Shown piece by piece: positions 15,310-22,962 of a stretch of DNA of 27,118 nucleotides (positions are counted from its first letter, which is position 1; every line of letters begins with the position of its first letter). Source of the stretch: CAYUYV01 sp050331455 (GTDB lineage Bacteria; Pseudomonadota; Alphaproteobacteria; JAJFIK01); the NCBI GenBank assembly GCA_050331455.1, contig JBHJGV010000084.1, forward strand, positions 1 to 27,118. The letters run 5' to 3'. Made by a program: the position numbers and the translations under genes. The notes beneath the pieces are model-generated. The model was given only the letters and a program-made list of their open reading frames with translations, did no database searches and had not been told where the DNA came from.

Positions 15310-17044
15310 CCAGTCGTTGAAGGGCACGCAGCGACTCGTAGGGAATGCGTGTGAAGACGACGCTCACTTCCCCATGGTCCCTGGTCCGCAATTCCGTGGT
15401 CAACCCCTGGGGCCCATCCTCGATGGACAGGGTCACTGGTTCCTGGATCTCCGGGGCGTCTTTTGGCAGGGCCAGCCGTGCACCGCCGGCGGAAAGATCG
15501 ATGACGCGAATGTCGATCACGGTCCCGTCGGCCCCGGTCAACTGGCCCGGGCGATCTATTCTCGTGCGGCGGCCCTTGCGGCGGTCGAGTTCCGGCAATG
15601 CCGTCCGGACCGCTTCGACAACGGACCTTCCCAAGTCGCGGACATGGCTCAACACATTTTCCACGCTGGTCTCCATGCCCGCGGCGATCGTGCTGGTTTC
15701 CTCCGCCATGCCGGACAGGGAACGGGTATGTTCCATGGCACCGGACATGACCGTCTTTGTACAGTCGATGCTGGTTCGGATGCTGTGGGTCGCCTGCGTT
15801 TGCCGCTCGACTGCCGTCGCCACCGCGGTCCCCATCTGACGGACCTGCTCCAGATGGGTGTCGATATCGCCGACGGCGGCCACGGCCCGATCCGTGGACA
15901 CTTGAATATCGCTGATCTGCTTGCCGATCTCTTCGGTCGATTTGGCGGTCTGGACGGCAAGGCTCTTTACCTCGCTGGCCACCACGGCGAAGCCCTTCCC
16001 GGCATCGCCGGCCCGCGCCGCCTCAATGGTCGCATTGAGGGCCAGGAGGTTGGTCTGGGAGGCGATGTCCGCAATCAGATCCGCGACCTCACCGATGGTA
16101 CCGGCGGCTTTCGACAAGACACGGATTGTTTCCTGAGCCCGGTGTTCCGCCTCGACCGCGTTGGCCATGGCCTCGTTGGACCGCGCCACTTGTCCGTTGA
16201 TTTCTTCGACGGCCTGGGAAAGGTGGTCGGATGCGCTGGACACGGCCTCCAGATGGCTCAGGGTCTCTTCGGTCGATGCCGACAGTTTGCCGATGGTTTC
16301 CACAACCTCTACGGCCGACCCGGCCACTTTCTCGCGCGCACCGGACATGGCATCGGTCGCGACCTGGGTTTCCTCCAAGGCCCACCGGGTGTTGGTCTCG
16401 ACCTGATCGGCCACCATGGTCACGGCGGCCACCATCATCTCCAGGCCCTCCTTGTCCGCTTGCCGTTGTTGCTGCGCGAGGATCTCGGCCTCGCGGTTTG
16501 CGGCCTCCGCGACGGCGATCTTTTCTTCGACCGTTTTCAGCGCCGTCTGAAAGCGGACCGTCATCCAGATGAGGGCCGCTGCTTCGATCACCAGGACGAC
16601 GGCATGAAGCACGACCCGGCCCAGATCGGTGCCGCCCGGAAACACCGCCGACGGAAGAGCGAAATTGAGCACGAGGTGGTGGACCGCAACGACGCCTGCA
16701 GCCACGATCAGCGTGGGCACATGGAGCAGGAGGGCCGTTGTAGCCAAGGTCGCGAAGAAATACATGTGCCAGTCGATCTGCCAGGGATGGTCCTGGAAGG
16801 CGAACACAATCGTGGCGACGAGCAGCATATTTACGGCGCCCAGGGCCATGCAGTGGATCGGCGTGCCGATGCCGCGCAGAGCGGTCACGGTCAGTCCAAT
16901 GACGGCAAGGCAGGCCAGGGCAAAGGGCAATTCGGGGCCGTTGCCGGCGAAGCGGGCGAGGGGGCCCACCAGTATGGCGTTGACCATGCAAAGCGCCGTC
17001 AGTCCGTAAGCCGCCCTTTTCCGGATGCTCTGACGTTCAGACAT
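15227..17044 (-). CDS. Chemoreceptor with six-helix membrane domain and C-terminal PilZ domain
   Basis: A 605-residue methyl-accepting chemotaxis-type protein. Residues 1-165 form about six membrane helices with almost no periplasmic loops (the motif WQIDWHMYFFATLA and HHLVLNFALPSAVFPGG are characteristic), so sensing must be within the membrane or via a partner. The signalling coiled coil follows; its hairpin tip is near 324-363 (IADIASQTNLLALNATIEAA, then GFAVVASEVKSLA). Residues about 488-580 are a PilZ domain with RRKGRRTR and DLSAGGARL, the two motifs needed to bind c-di-GMP. GGAG sits eight bases before the ATG, which overlaps the upstream gene by eight bases. No HAMP domain is evident. 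It is the last gene of the vWA operon, suggesting that this receptor reads out the vWA/membrane complex. Confidence 0.92.
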   Translation of the reverse strand: MSERQSIRKRAAYGLTALCMVNAILVGPLARFAGNGPELPFALACLAVIGLTVTALRGIGTPIHCMALGAVNMLLVATIVFAFQDHPWQIDWHMYFFATLATTALLLHVPTLIVAAGVVAVHHLVLNFALPSAVFPGGTDLGRVVLHAVVLVIEAAALIWMTVRFQTALKTVEEKIAVAEAANREAEILAQQQRQADKEGLEMMVAAVTMVADQVETNTRWALEETQVATDAMSGAREKVAGSAVEVVETIGKLSASTEETLSHLEAVSSASDHLSQAVEEINGQVARSNEAMANAVEAEHRAQETIRVLSKAAGTIGEVADLIADIASQTNLLALNATIEAARAGDAGKGFAVVASEVKSLAVQTAKSTEEIGKQISDIQVSTDRAVAAVGDIDTHLEQVRQMGTAVATAVERQTQATHSIRTSIDCTKTVMSGAMEHTRSLSGMAEETSTIAAGMETSVENVLSHVRDLGRSVVEAVRTALPELDRRKGRRTRIDRPGQLTGADGTVIDIRVIDLSAGGARLALPKDAPEIQEPVTLSIEDGPQGLTTELRTRDHGEVSVVFTRIPYESLRALQRLVTGSNDDAPPADGPETARDPEAMPSAA

Positions 17045-17453
17045 CAATATCTCCATCAAGGACGGCGGGCCCGCAGCCGCGCGCGCCCGAAGCCCGCAAG
17101 GCAATCAGGGCTCCGGCCTTGGCAAGCGCGAAGGGGTTCGGCGGGCGCTCGAACCGGACCAGGGCTGTGCGGCGTTCAGCATCGAGGCGCAGGATCCGTC
17201 CGTCTGCGGCGGGCAGATTTATCGGTGCGTGGGCCAGGGCAGCTTTGGAGCGGAAAAAGACCAGCGTCGGCTCGCCGGCCACCGGCCACAGCGTGGCCAG
17301 GACGAGGGCCAACCCGAAGCCGGCCACGAAGACTGCCAGTAGGATCCCGTCCGTGCCCGTGATTGTGTCCCGTCCCACGACGCGCCTCCATCCCGATCGG
17401 GGATGGTTTACCGACCCGATCCTGAAAATTGGTAAAGCAGCGCGGCCTTTCAT
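17037..17453 (-). CDS. Small single-pass membrane protein of the vWA operon
   Basis: A 138-residue protein I do not recognise. It has a basic N-terminus, one membrane helix at about 36-57 (GILLAVFVAGFGLALVLATL) and a C-terminal region of about 80 residues, probably periplasmic by the positive-inside rule, with strands such as GRILRLDAERRTALVRFERP and a lone cysteine at 127. The start is set by TGATG overlap with the preceding vWA gene; its own end overlaps the chemoreceptor start by eight bases (ATGTCTGA). This double coupling strongly suggests a fixed stoichiometric relation to both neighbours. A bridge between periplasmic vWA proteins and the receptor is inference. Confidence 0.75.
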   Translation of the reverse strand: MKGRAALPIFRIGSVNHPRSGWRRVVGRDTITGTDGILLAVFVAGFGLALVLATLWPVAGEPTLVFFRSKAALAHAPINLPAADGRILRLDAERRTALVRFERPPNPFALAKAGALIALRASGARGCGPAVLDGDIDV

Positions 17454-18223
17454 CACCAGTTGTCGAGGAGGATCACTGTGCGAAAGCCTGCGGCCTGCCC
17501 CCAGGCATCCCACGCCTCGATCAGCCTTGCGGTCAGGCGGGCGCTGCCGCCGCCCCGGCCAAGGCCCAGCATTTCCAGGCGCGTGCAGCCTTCGAAAAGC
17601 GGCGTTTCCGGTGCAGGCAGGCGATCGTCGGTGGCGAATTTTCCAAATTCGGAGTCTTCCAGGCCATCCGTGGCGATCAAAACCACCGTGCGCTCGTTGG
17701 CGCAATCGATCCGGCGGGAAACCGTCTGAAGGAACCCGATGATGTTGCTTTCGGCCTGGGCCTTGATCCGCCCGCTCTCAACGAGTGTCGGCATGCCGGC
17801 GATGATGGCGCGCAGGAACATGGAGGCCTGGGCGCCGGACCGGCCGCGTCCGATGGACCGGTCGAGTTCGAGGCTTGTGTCCATCGTCGAATGGGCGCCG
17901 AAGCTGCGTAAGGATACAAGAGCCCCCCGGGGCAGGCGCTCGATGCGATCGCCGATCCGCGCGGCGGTCTTCCGGGTAAAGGCCTCGTCGCTCAGGAAAG
18001 GGCTGCCTTCGGAGATATCGATGCCGATCACGAGGCGCTCGGAAACCCGGCGTTCCTGGCTCGATACGGGAAGCGGGGAGGGCATGATCGGGGTGAATTC
18101 AGCCAGCACGGGCACCACCGCGCCCGGCGTGTCTTGCGCGAAGCTGTGCGTGGGAAGGCCCGGCAGGGCGAAGGGCACGAAAGCAAAAAACAACCCCGCC
18201 ATGATCGTCTTTGTCCGTATCAT
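17453..18223 (-). CDS. Exported vWA-like protein, paralogue 3
   Basis: A 256-residue protein with a signal peptide (1-29, SFAQ), a proline-rich linker and a von Willebrand A-like domain. The metal-site strand reads VIGIDISEGSPF (D69, S71), a weakened DxSxS. The later strand VVLIATDGLEDSEFGKF carries the second acidic site. Two cysteines (DCANE and GCTRL) occur at the same places as in paralogues 1 and 2, a probable disulfide. The protein ends GFRTVILLDNW, aligning with the terminal tryptophan of the others. GGAGAGG precedes the ATG. It is 16 bp from paralogue 2 and overlaps the next gene by one base. The least conserved MIDAS of the three suggests divergence toward a structural role. Confidence 0.83.
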   Translation of the reverse strand: MIRTKTIMAGLFFAFVPFALPGLPTHSFAQDTPGAVVPVLAEFTPIMPSPLPVSSQERRVSERLVIGIDISEGSPFLSDEAFTRKTAARIGDRIERLPRGALVSLRSFGAHSTMDTSLELDRSIGRGRSGAQASMFLRAIIAGMPTLVESGRIKAQAESNIIGFLQTVSRRIDCANERTVVLIATDGLEDSEFGKFATDDRLPAPETPLFEGCTRLEMLGLGRGGGSARLTARLIEAWDAWGQAAGFRTVILLDNW

Positions 18224-18239
18224 CCGGGCCTCTCCGTTC

Positions 18240-18965
18240 CTACCACTGTTTCAGACCTCGAAAAGTTCCGAACCCGGCCTGAAGCGCCCAGGCCTCCCAG
18301 GCCTCCGTGATGCGGGTCGCCGTTTTCGGGCTGGCCTGGCCGCCGCCGATGCCGATCATGGTGAGGCGGGGGCAGCCGGCAAAGGGCGTGCCCTGGGGTT
18401 CGGGCAGCATGCCGTCGGGTTTGGCGAGTACGGAATATTCCGAATCCTCAAGCCCGTCCGTCACCAGATAAAACTCCACACGATCGATGGTGCAGTCCAC
18501 GGAATGGGACATGTTGTCCAGAAAGGCGAGGATATTGGTGCGCGTCTGGGGCACGACATCGCCCTGCGCGACGAGCCGGGGGATGCCGCCGATGATGCGG
18601 CCGATAAAGCGGCCCACATCGTCCGGCTGGCGCCGGGCGGAGGTGATCCGGTCGAAGGTCAGGGGGCCCGCGGTGGCCCCGTAATCGCCGAACGCCCGCA
18701 CGCTCACGCGGGAGCGAAGGGGCAGGGCGGCGATCATCTCCTCGATCCGCTGGCCGGCCTGCCGGGCGAAGGCGGCATCGGTGATGAGCGGATTGTCCGA
18801 ACTCAGGTCGAGGCCGATGACCACCTGAGGCCCGGCTTCTTGTTCCTCGAACGGCGTCAGTGTGCTGCTGAAGGCGATCCAGGCCACGGAGAGGGCGGCC
18901 CCCACCATGGCCACGAAGGCAATGGCGGCGGCGGCGAGCAGGGCCCAGCGGAGGGGACCGTTCAT
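18240..18965 (-). CDS. Membrane-anchored vWA-like protein, paralogue 2
   Basis: A 241-residue protein with an N-terminal hydrophobic helix (about 8-32) and no clear cleavage site, so probably an anchored periplasmic domain. The vWA-like domain begins VVIGLDLSSDNPL (D53, S55; DxSxD instead of DxSxS), continues with an arginine-rich helix and FLDNMSHSVDC, then VEFYLVTDGLEDSEY and GCPRLTMIGIGGGQ, and ends EAWALQAGFGTFRGLKQW. Order and spacing of all blocks match paralogues 1 and 3. An AAGGA lies about ten bases before the ATG. Confidence 0.83.
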   Translation of the reverse strand: MNGPLRWALLAAAAIAFVAMVGAALSVAWIAFSSTLTPFEEQEAGPQVVIGLDLSSDNPLITDAAFARQAGQRIEEMIAALPLRSRVSVRAFGDYGATAGPLTFDRITSARRQPDDVGRFIGRIIGGIPRLVAQGDVVPQTRTNILAFLDNMSHSVDCTIDRVEFYLVTDGLEDSEYSVLAKPDGMLPEPQGTPFAGCPRLTMIGIGGGQASPKTATRITEAWEAWALQAGFGTFRGLKQW

Positions 18966-19013
18966 GGGCTCATGTCCTTCTCTTGAGGGGGTCCATGGCC
19001 GGACGGGTCCCGC

Positions 19014-19862
19014 CTACCAGTTGTTCAAGCCTCGGAATGTCTCAAAGCCGGCCGTGCGCGACCAGCGCAGCCATTCCCGCCGCAGCCGAGCCGTCGTTGT
19101 CGGGCTGTTCTGACCCTGGCCGATGCCCAGCATCAACAGCTCCCCGCATCCCTGGAATTGGCCCGACGGGGGGGCGGGCAGGCGGGCCGTCGCGTCCCGC
19201 AACTTTGTGAACTCGGAGTCTTCAATTCCGTCGGTCGCCAGGATGACCCGGGTGTCGAAGGCGCTGCAGCTGATCACCTGGGACGCGTTGTTCAGGAACG
19301 AGATGATATTTGTGTAGTTCTGGGCCTCAATGGTGCCCCGCTGCACCAGCGTCGGCACGTTGCGGATGATGGTGTAGAAAAATTGGGCGGCATCGGTTGC
19401 GGAGTCCGCATTGGTCACGATCCTGTCCCGCCCTAGTCGGTTGGCCTGGGCGGAGTCGACGCCGAAGGTCCGCAAGGTGACCTTGGAGCGGGCCGGCAGG
19501 GCGGTGAGCTCGTTGCGCACATAGGTTGCCACCTTGAGAGCGAAATCCGGATCGTCTACCAGCGGATTGCTCTTGGACAGGTCCAATCCGATGATGACGT
19601 GTTCGGGCTTGCCGCTCTGGCTGCGATAGCTGGGATCGAAAAGCCGGCGCAGCCAGTCGGGCAGGTTCTCGTCCTCGGCCATCATGGGGCTCGGCGCAAC
19701 GGGCAGCGCGGCAGCGGCCTGCGCAATGCCGCAAGCGAAGACACTACCCGAAGCGAAGACGATGCTCAGCATCAGGACCGCCCAGGCCGCACCAAAGCGC
19801 CGTGCGAGGCCTGTGCCCAGGGCCCCGGCCTTTCGGAATGCTTGTTCGATCGCTGCCATCAT
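19014..19862 (-). CDS. Exported vWA-like protein, paralogue 1
   Basis: A 282-residue protein with an export segment at about 25-50 (AVLMLSIVFASGSVFACGIA, then QAAA), a linker, and a vWA-like domain. It keeps the best metal site of the three: VIIGLDLSKSNPL with D94, S96, S98 (DxSxS), a candidate threonine in AQNYTNIISFL and the acidic VILATDGIEDSEFTKL. Conserved cysteines are in VISCSAF and QGCGELL. The C-terminus is FETFRGLNNW. vWA domains usually bind protein partners through a metal ion; periplasmic location fits the cysteines. It follows the four-helix protein by 44 bp. GGAGG precedes the ATG by seven bases. Confidence 0.84.
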   Translation of the reverse strand: MMAAIEQAFRKAGALGTGLARRFGAAWAVLMLSIVFASGSVFACGIAQAAAALPVAPSPMMAEDENLPDWLRRLFDPSYRSQSGKPEHVIIGLDLSKSNPLVDDPDFALKVATYVRNELTALPARSKVTLRTFGVDSAQANRLGRDRIVTNADSATDAAQFFYTIIRNVPTLVQRGTIEAQNYTNIISFLNNASQVISCSAFDTRVILATDGIEDSEFTKLRDATARLPAPPSGQFQGCGELLMLGIGQGQNSPTTTARLRREWLRWSRTAGFETFRGLNNW

Positions 19863-19906
19863 CCGCCGTCCTCCCGTTTTCAGGGTCTCCCGTGATCCGC
19901 GCGGCG

Positions 19907-21292
19907 TCAGCCGCCGGCCGTTTCGCTGTCCGCGGGGGCCGGCTGCTTGGCCTTCGGCTCTTCTTCGACCCGCCAGCCTCGGTCGCGCTGCTGCTGCTTG
20001 CGCATCTCGGGTTCATTATCCCGCTCCACGAAGCTCTCGCCCGCCTCGGTATCGACCACGAGGGTGAAGCCGTCAGCGTCCAGCGATTCGCGGACCTTGA
20101 TGACGGCTTGGCCGAGGGTCTCGACCAGCTGCAGGTTCGGGTCCGCGTGACCATCGGCGGCGCCTGTGCCGCTGCGCCGGGCGCCGCCCAGGAACCCGCC
20201 GCCCCTGCCGGTCTGATCGCCTTCATAAATGCCGTAGATGTAGCCGGTCTCGAAGGCGGCGAGGCAGTGCTTCATCAGTTGAATGCGGGTCTGGGTCGAG
20301 CGAAGCCATTCCCGGGCACGCCGGGCGCGCAGCAGGCGCATCTCCATGTCCCGCTTGTTCAGGATCGAGCGGTTTGAGAAATAATGCTCGTTGTCGATGC
20401 GCCCGAAGAGGCCCGACATGGCGCGCAAGGCCACATGCAATGTCATGGCGGCGACCGAGGTCACAGCGACGAACAGCAGCGCCAGGGTCGCGAACCAGGT
20501 GAGGGAGTAGGTGGTCGAGACGAAACGGCGGGTCCGTTCGTCCGACTCCCGTTGTTCTTTTTCTTCCGGCGTTTCCTCAACCTGGTCCTGCTGGGTTTCG
20601 TCCGCGAGCCCGAGGGCCTCCAGGATCTCCCGGTCCTCTTCGGCGGCGTCGTCCGCCAGGGTGTTCACCGCAAGATCCGAGCCCTGGGGCAGGCTGGTGC
20701 CCGCATTGAGGACCCCAAGGCCGAACAGGAACAACAGCGTGACGCCGAAAACGAAATAGACGAACTGCCGCCGGCCGTCCCGGGTGAGGCTTTCATAGAA
20801 AAAGTGGAAGGCCAGCGCGGCGACAACCACCTGTAGGGACTTGATAATCACCGACGCGGCAAAATCCGGCGGCACCTCTCCGAATTCATTGGAGTAGATC
20901 CGGGCCCAAAACTCCGACAACACCGCATAGTCCACGGCGAGCACGGCCAGGAAGACGGCAAAGGAGAAAATCGCCGTCGCCACAAGCATGGAGCCGTGCC
21001 AGATGGGGCTCCGGCGAACGGTCAGGTCGCGGATTTCCCCTTCGATAATGCGAAGCTTGGCGTTGTAGTATTCATTCCAGCGCTCAACCCGCGTTCTGAG
21101 ACGCTCCGCTTCCACGGGCACGCGCTGGCGACCCAGAAGGGCGCCGTCCTCATCCGGGAACACCAGCCGCGTGAGGGCCTCGCCCCCCTTCTTCTTGCGG
21201 CTGTCCTCTGCATCCTGATGGTTGAACCCATATGGAACTGTGCGGGCCGTGAACTCGTCGAACACGTCACCCCAGGGCGATGTCGCAACCAT
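19907..21292 (-). CDS. Four-helix membrane protein with acidic periplasmic loop
   Basis: A 461-residue protein I cannot assign to a family. Predicted helices lie near 98-125, 145-167, 177-198 and 263-288. Positive charges flank the N-terminal side of helix 1 (TVRRSP) and lie between helices 2 and 3 (RDGRRQ) and after helix 4 (KRDMEMRLLRARRAREW), placing both termini in the cytoplasm. The loop between helices 3 and 4 (about 199-262) is strongly acidic (DDAAEED, VEETPEEKEQRESDERTRR) and would be periplasmic. The N-terminal 95 residues include a coiled-coil-like stretch; the last ~130 form a soluble region and a charged tail. It opens the vWA operon; AAAGGAAGG precedes the ATG. A docking platform for the vWA proteins is inference. 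Confidence 0.82.
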   Translation of the reverse strand: MVATSPWGDVFDEFTARTVPYGFNHQDAEDSRKKKGGEALTRLVFPDEDGALLGRQRVPVEAERLRTRVERWNEYYNAKLRIIEGEIRDLTVRRSPIWHGSMLVATAIFSFAVFLAVLAVDYAVLSEFWARIYSNEFGEVPPDFAASVIIKSLQVVVAALAFHFFYESLTRDGRRQFVYFVFGVTLLFLFGLGVLNAGTSLPQGSDLAVNTLADDAAEEDREILEALGLADETQQDQVEETPEEKEQRESDERTRRFVSTTYSLTWFATLALLFVAVTSVAAMTLHVALRAMSGLFGRIDNEHYFSNRSILNKRDMEMRLLRARRAREWLRSTQTRIQLMKHCLAAFETGYIYGIYEGDQTGRGGGFLGGARRSGTGAADGHADPNLQLVETLGQAVIKVRESLDADGFTLVVDTEAGESFVERDNEPEMRKQQQRDRGWRVEEEPKAKQPAPADSETAGG

Positions 21293-21417
21293 GATGCCGC
21301 CTTCCTTTCACCTGTGACGGACCCTCTACCGCCGGCACGATACCCGTGCCACCGTTTTACCGTCCTACAAAGTGAATAATCCCAGTTTGATGCTAACGGG
21401 GGGCCGTGGGGCTGTCC

Positions 21418-21446
21418 ATAAGATGTTTTGCGGCTTACAAGGTCAA
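21418..21446 (-). promoter_or_regulatory. Candidate sigma70 promoter of the vWA operon
   Basis: On the minus strand TTGACC (21441-21446) is separated by exactly 17 bp from TCTTAT (21418-21423). The -35 matches 5 of 6 consensus bases and the -10 4 of 6. It would give a 5' leader of about 120 bases before the ATG at 21292. Confidence 0.5.
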
Positions 21447-21473
21447 TGTCATAGACAAACCATGTCATTGACC
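21441..21473. promoter_or_regulatory. Inverted repeat operator overlapping the -35 box
   Basis: GGTCAATGTCAT and ATGTCATTGACC form 12-bp arms with one mismatch around a nine-base spacer. The left arm contains the -35 hexamer of the candidate promoter, the classical place for a repressor. The protein that would bind it is unknown; no regulator gene lies beside it. Confidence 0.55.
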
Positions 21474-21687
21474 CAAGGCCGGCCATTATTTTCTGGGTGT
21501 GCAAAAGTTTTTCTGAAGAAACATGGGTCGTATACCAGTATAACGTATCGGGGGTGATAATATTCAGTGTCTATCATCGCGAGGGAATAACCGTGTCGGC
21601 CGGTGGATCGGCTGGGCGTTCGTTGTGAGGAGCATCGGGTCTGGCCCATCGAGTTTGGAGATTGTCTGCCGGGTGCATGTCTCCGAT

Positions 21688-21708
21688 GGCTCCGGCACCG
21701 CAGGAGCC
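21688..21708 (-). terminator. Weak hairpin beyond the DUF1254 gene
   Basis: Stem GGCTCC/GGAGCC with a nine-base loop, about 45 bases past the stop of the DUF1254 gene. No U-tract follows. Confidence 0.3.
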
Positions 21709-21751
21709 GGACCGACGGCCCGCCACACGGGCTCGGCGCAGGATCGCCCGT

Positions 21752-22300
21752 TCAGCCGGCGCCTCTCCCGCCATCCGAGACCGGCGCGCAAGTGGCCTGC
21801 CGCCGCGCGGCGTCTAGTCGGCCAAAGGCGGTCTCGTCCGTGATCAATGTGCGGAACAGCACGATGCCTTTCGAGCGCGGGGCGACCACCTCGGCCGCAT
21901 CCGCCGTGGAGGACGATCCGGAGGCGGGGGGCAAAAGGGTGAGATCGAAACGGCCAAACGGCACGGTGCGATCATTCTGTGCAAAGAAATTCGTCGAATC
22001 AAGATCGTAGAGCGACAGGGAGGTGTAGGTGCCCTCGGGCACCGGTGCGGTGATGCGCACAGGACCGTCGCTGAGGTCGAAGGCGCAAATGCTGTAGAGG
22101 AGATCCGGGCTCGGGCGCACCACTTGCCGGGCTGTTTCGTCCACCCGCGGCCCATGGGTCATGGTGTTGGCACCCGAAATGGCCACGATCCGGGAATGGG
22201 CCGTACTGACAATGGAGATGGGCAGGAAATGGACCGCCGAAACATGGATGGCGGCGGCGAGAAGGAGCGTGAAAACGGTCCAGCGCAGGAGGGACATCAT
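21752..22300 (-). CDS. Short DUF1254-like exported protein
   Basis: A 182-residue protein with an N-terminal hydrophobic helix (about 5-25) followed by ANTMTHGPRVDETARQVVRP SP and DLLYSICAFDLSDGPVRI, TYTSLSLYDLDSTNFFAQND, which resemble the DUF1254 fold in its short, stand-alone alphaproteobacterial form. Its start overlaps the stop of the DUF1214 gene by four bases (ATGA). Such genes are often paired with DUF1214; together they mimic the two-domain DUF1254-DUF1214 proteins. Biochemical role unknown. Confidence 0.75.
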   Translation of the reverse strand: MMSLLRWTVFTLLLAAAIHVSAVHFLPISIVSTAHSRIVAISGANTMTHGPRVDETARQVVRPSPDLLYSICAFDLSDGPVRITAPVPEGTYTSLSLYDLDSTNFFAQNDRTVPFGRFDLTLLPPASGSSSTADAAEVVAPRSKGIVLFRTLITDETAFGRLDAARRQATCAPVSDGGRGAG

Positions 22301-22902
22301 GAGCAGCGCTCCCGCGTGATCACGGGCAGAGAAAGGCCCTTGAGATCCGCTTCAAGATTATCGGTATCGGTCAGGGCCGGCGGCATCCCGTAAAGCCGTA
22401 ATGTCAGGGAAAACCTCTCGGCGGCGCCGATCGGCAACCCCGTGGGGCCCATCGGCTCCCGGGCGACCCGGAACGAGAACGCCGCGTCACCTCCATCCGG
22501 GGCAGAGCCCAGCAGATCGGCCCGGGTCACGGAATAGCGCTTTTCGGCATTGGGGATCAGGAAATGGTCCTCGCCATAGGCGGTGATGCTCCACCACCGG
22601 GCCGGCAGGTCCTGGCCCTCCACGCGATAGATGCACGCGCCGTCAAACGGATCGCCCGTGCTGTCGGCCATGGCCGTGAAATACACCGCCTCGGACCGTT
22701 GAAGCGCGAACAGGCCCGCCACGGCAATGCCGGCCCGGGCATACATGTCGAGGGCCTCGGATCCGATCAACACATTGGTGCGCCAGGCTCCGTTGGTGAT
22801 GCCCGCTCCGAGGGTCAGGCGGGAAACGGCCCAAGTGGCCGACCCCACGCCCAAAGCCAATGCGATCACGACCGCGATCACGCCGCGTATCAAAAACGCC
22901 AT
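22297..22902 (-). CDS. DUF1214-like membrane-anchored protein
   Basis: A 201-residue protein beginning with a membrane helix (about 4-26) and continuing with GAWRTNVLIGSEALDMYARA, EAVYFTAMADSTGDPFDGAC, ARWWSITAYGEDHFLIPN and FSLTLRLYGMP, all typical of DUF1214 proteins. The start at 22902 has GGGGAG about ten bases upstream. It follows ecm by 46 bp and overlaps the DUF1254 gene by four bases, so the three may form one transcript. A cell-envelope location is likely; function unknown. Confidence 0.8.
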   Translation of the reverse strand: MAFLIRGVIAVVIALALGVGSATWAVSRLTLGAGITNGAWRTNVLIGSEALDMYARAGIAVAGLFALQRSEAVYFTAMADSTGDPFDGACIYRVEGQDLPARWWSITAYGEDHFLIPNAEKRYSVTRADLLGSAPDGGDAAFSFRVAREPMGPTGLPIGAAERFSLTLRLYGMPPALTDTDNLEADLKGLSLPVITRERCS

Positions 22903-22924
22903 TTCCTGTGCGCTCCCCGGTTGA

Positions 22925-22962
22925 CGGCCGCACGGCCGCGCTGATGGCTCACGCCGTGAGCC
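22925..22962 (-). terminator. Two GC hairpins at the ecm stop codon
   Basis: CGGCCG-CA-CGGCCG (22925-22938) and GGCTCAC-GCC-GTGAGCC (22946-22962), the second straddling the ecm stop. Without U-tracts they may attenuate rather than end transcription into the DUF1214 gene. Confidence 0.35.

Larger units (their letters stand above)
21293..21751. other. 459-bp regulatory region before the vWA operon
   Basis: No convincing gene. It is more AT-rich than its surroundings between about 21360 and 21600. It holds the candidate promoter and operator described separately, an AT-rich dyad around 21530-21550 (GTATAC-CA-GTATAA, with TATACT on the minus strand as another possible -10) and a GC hairpin near the DUF1254 gene end. 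Confidence 0.5.

Noticed and set aside
15317..17362. 681-residue open frame opposite the chemoreceptor
   Set aside because: No domain; the opposite strand has unambiguous chemoreceptor and PilZ motifs.
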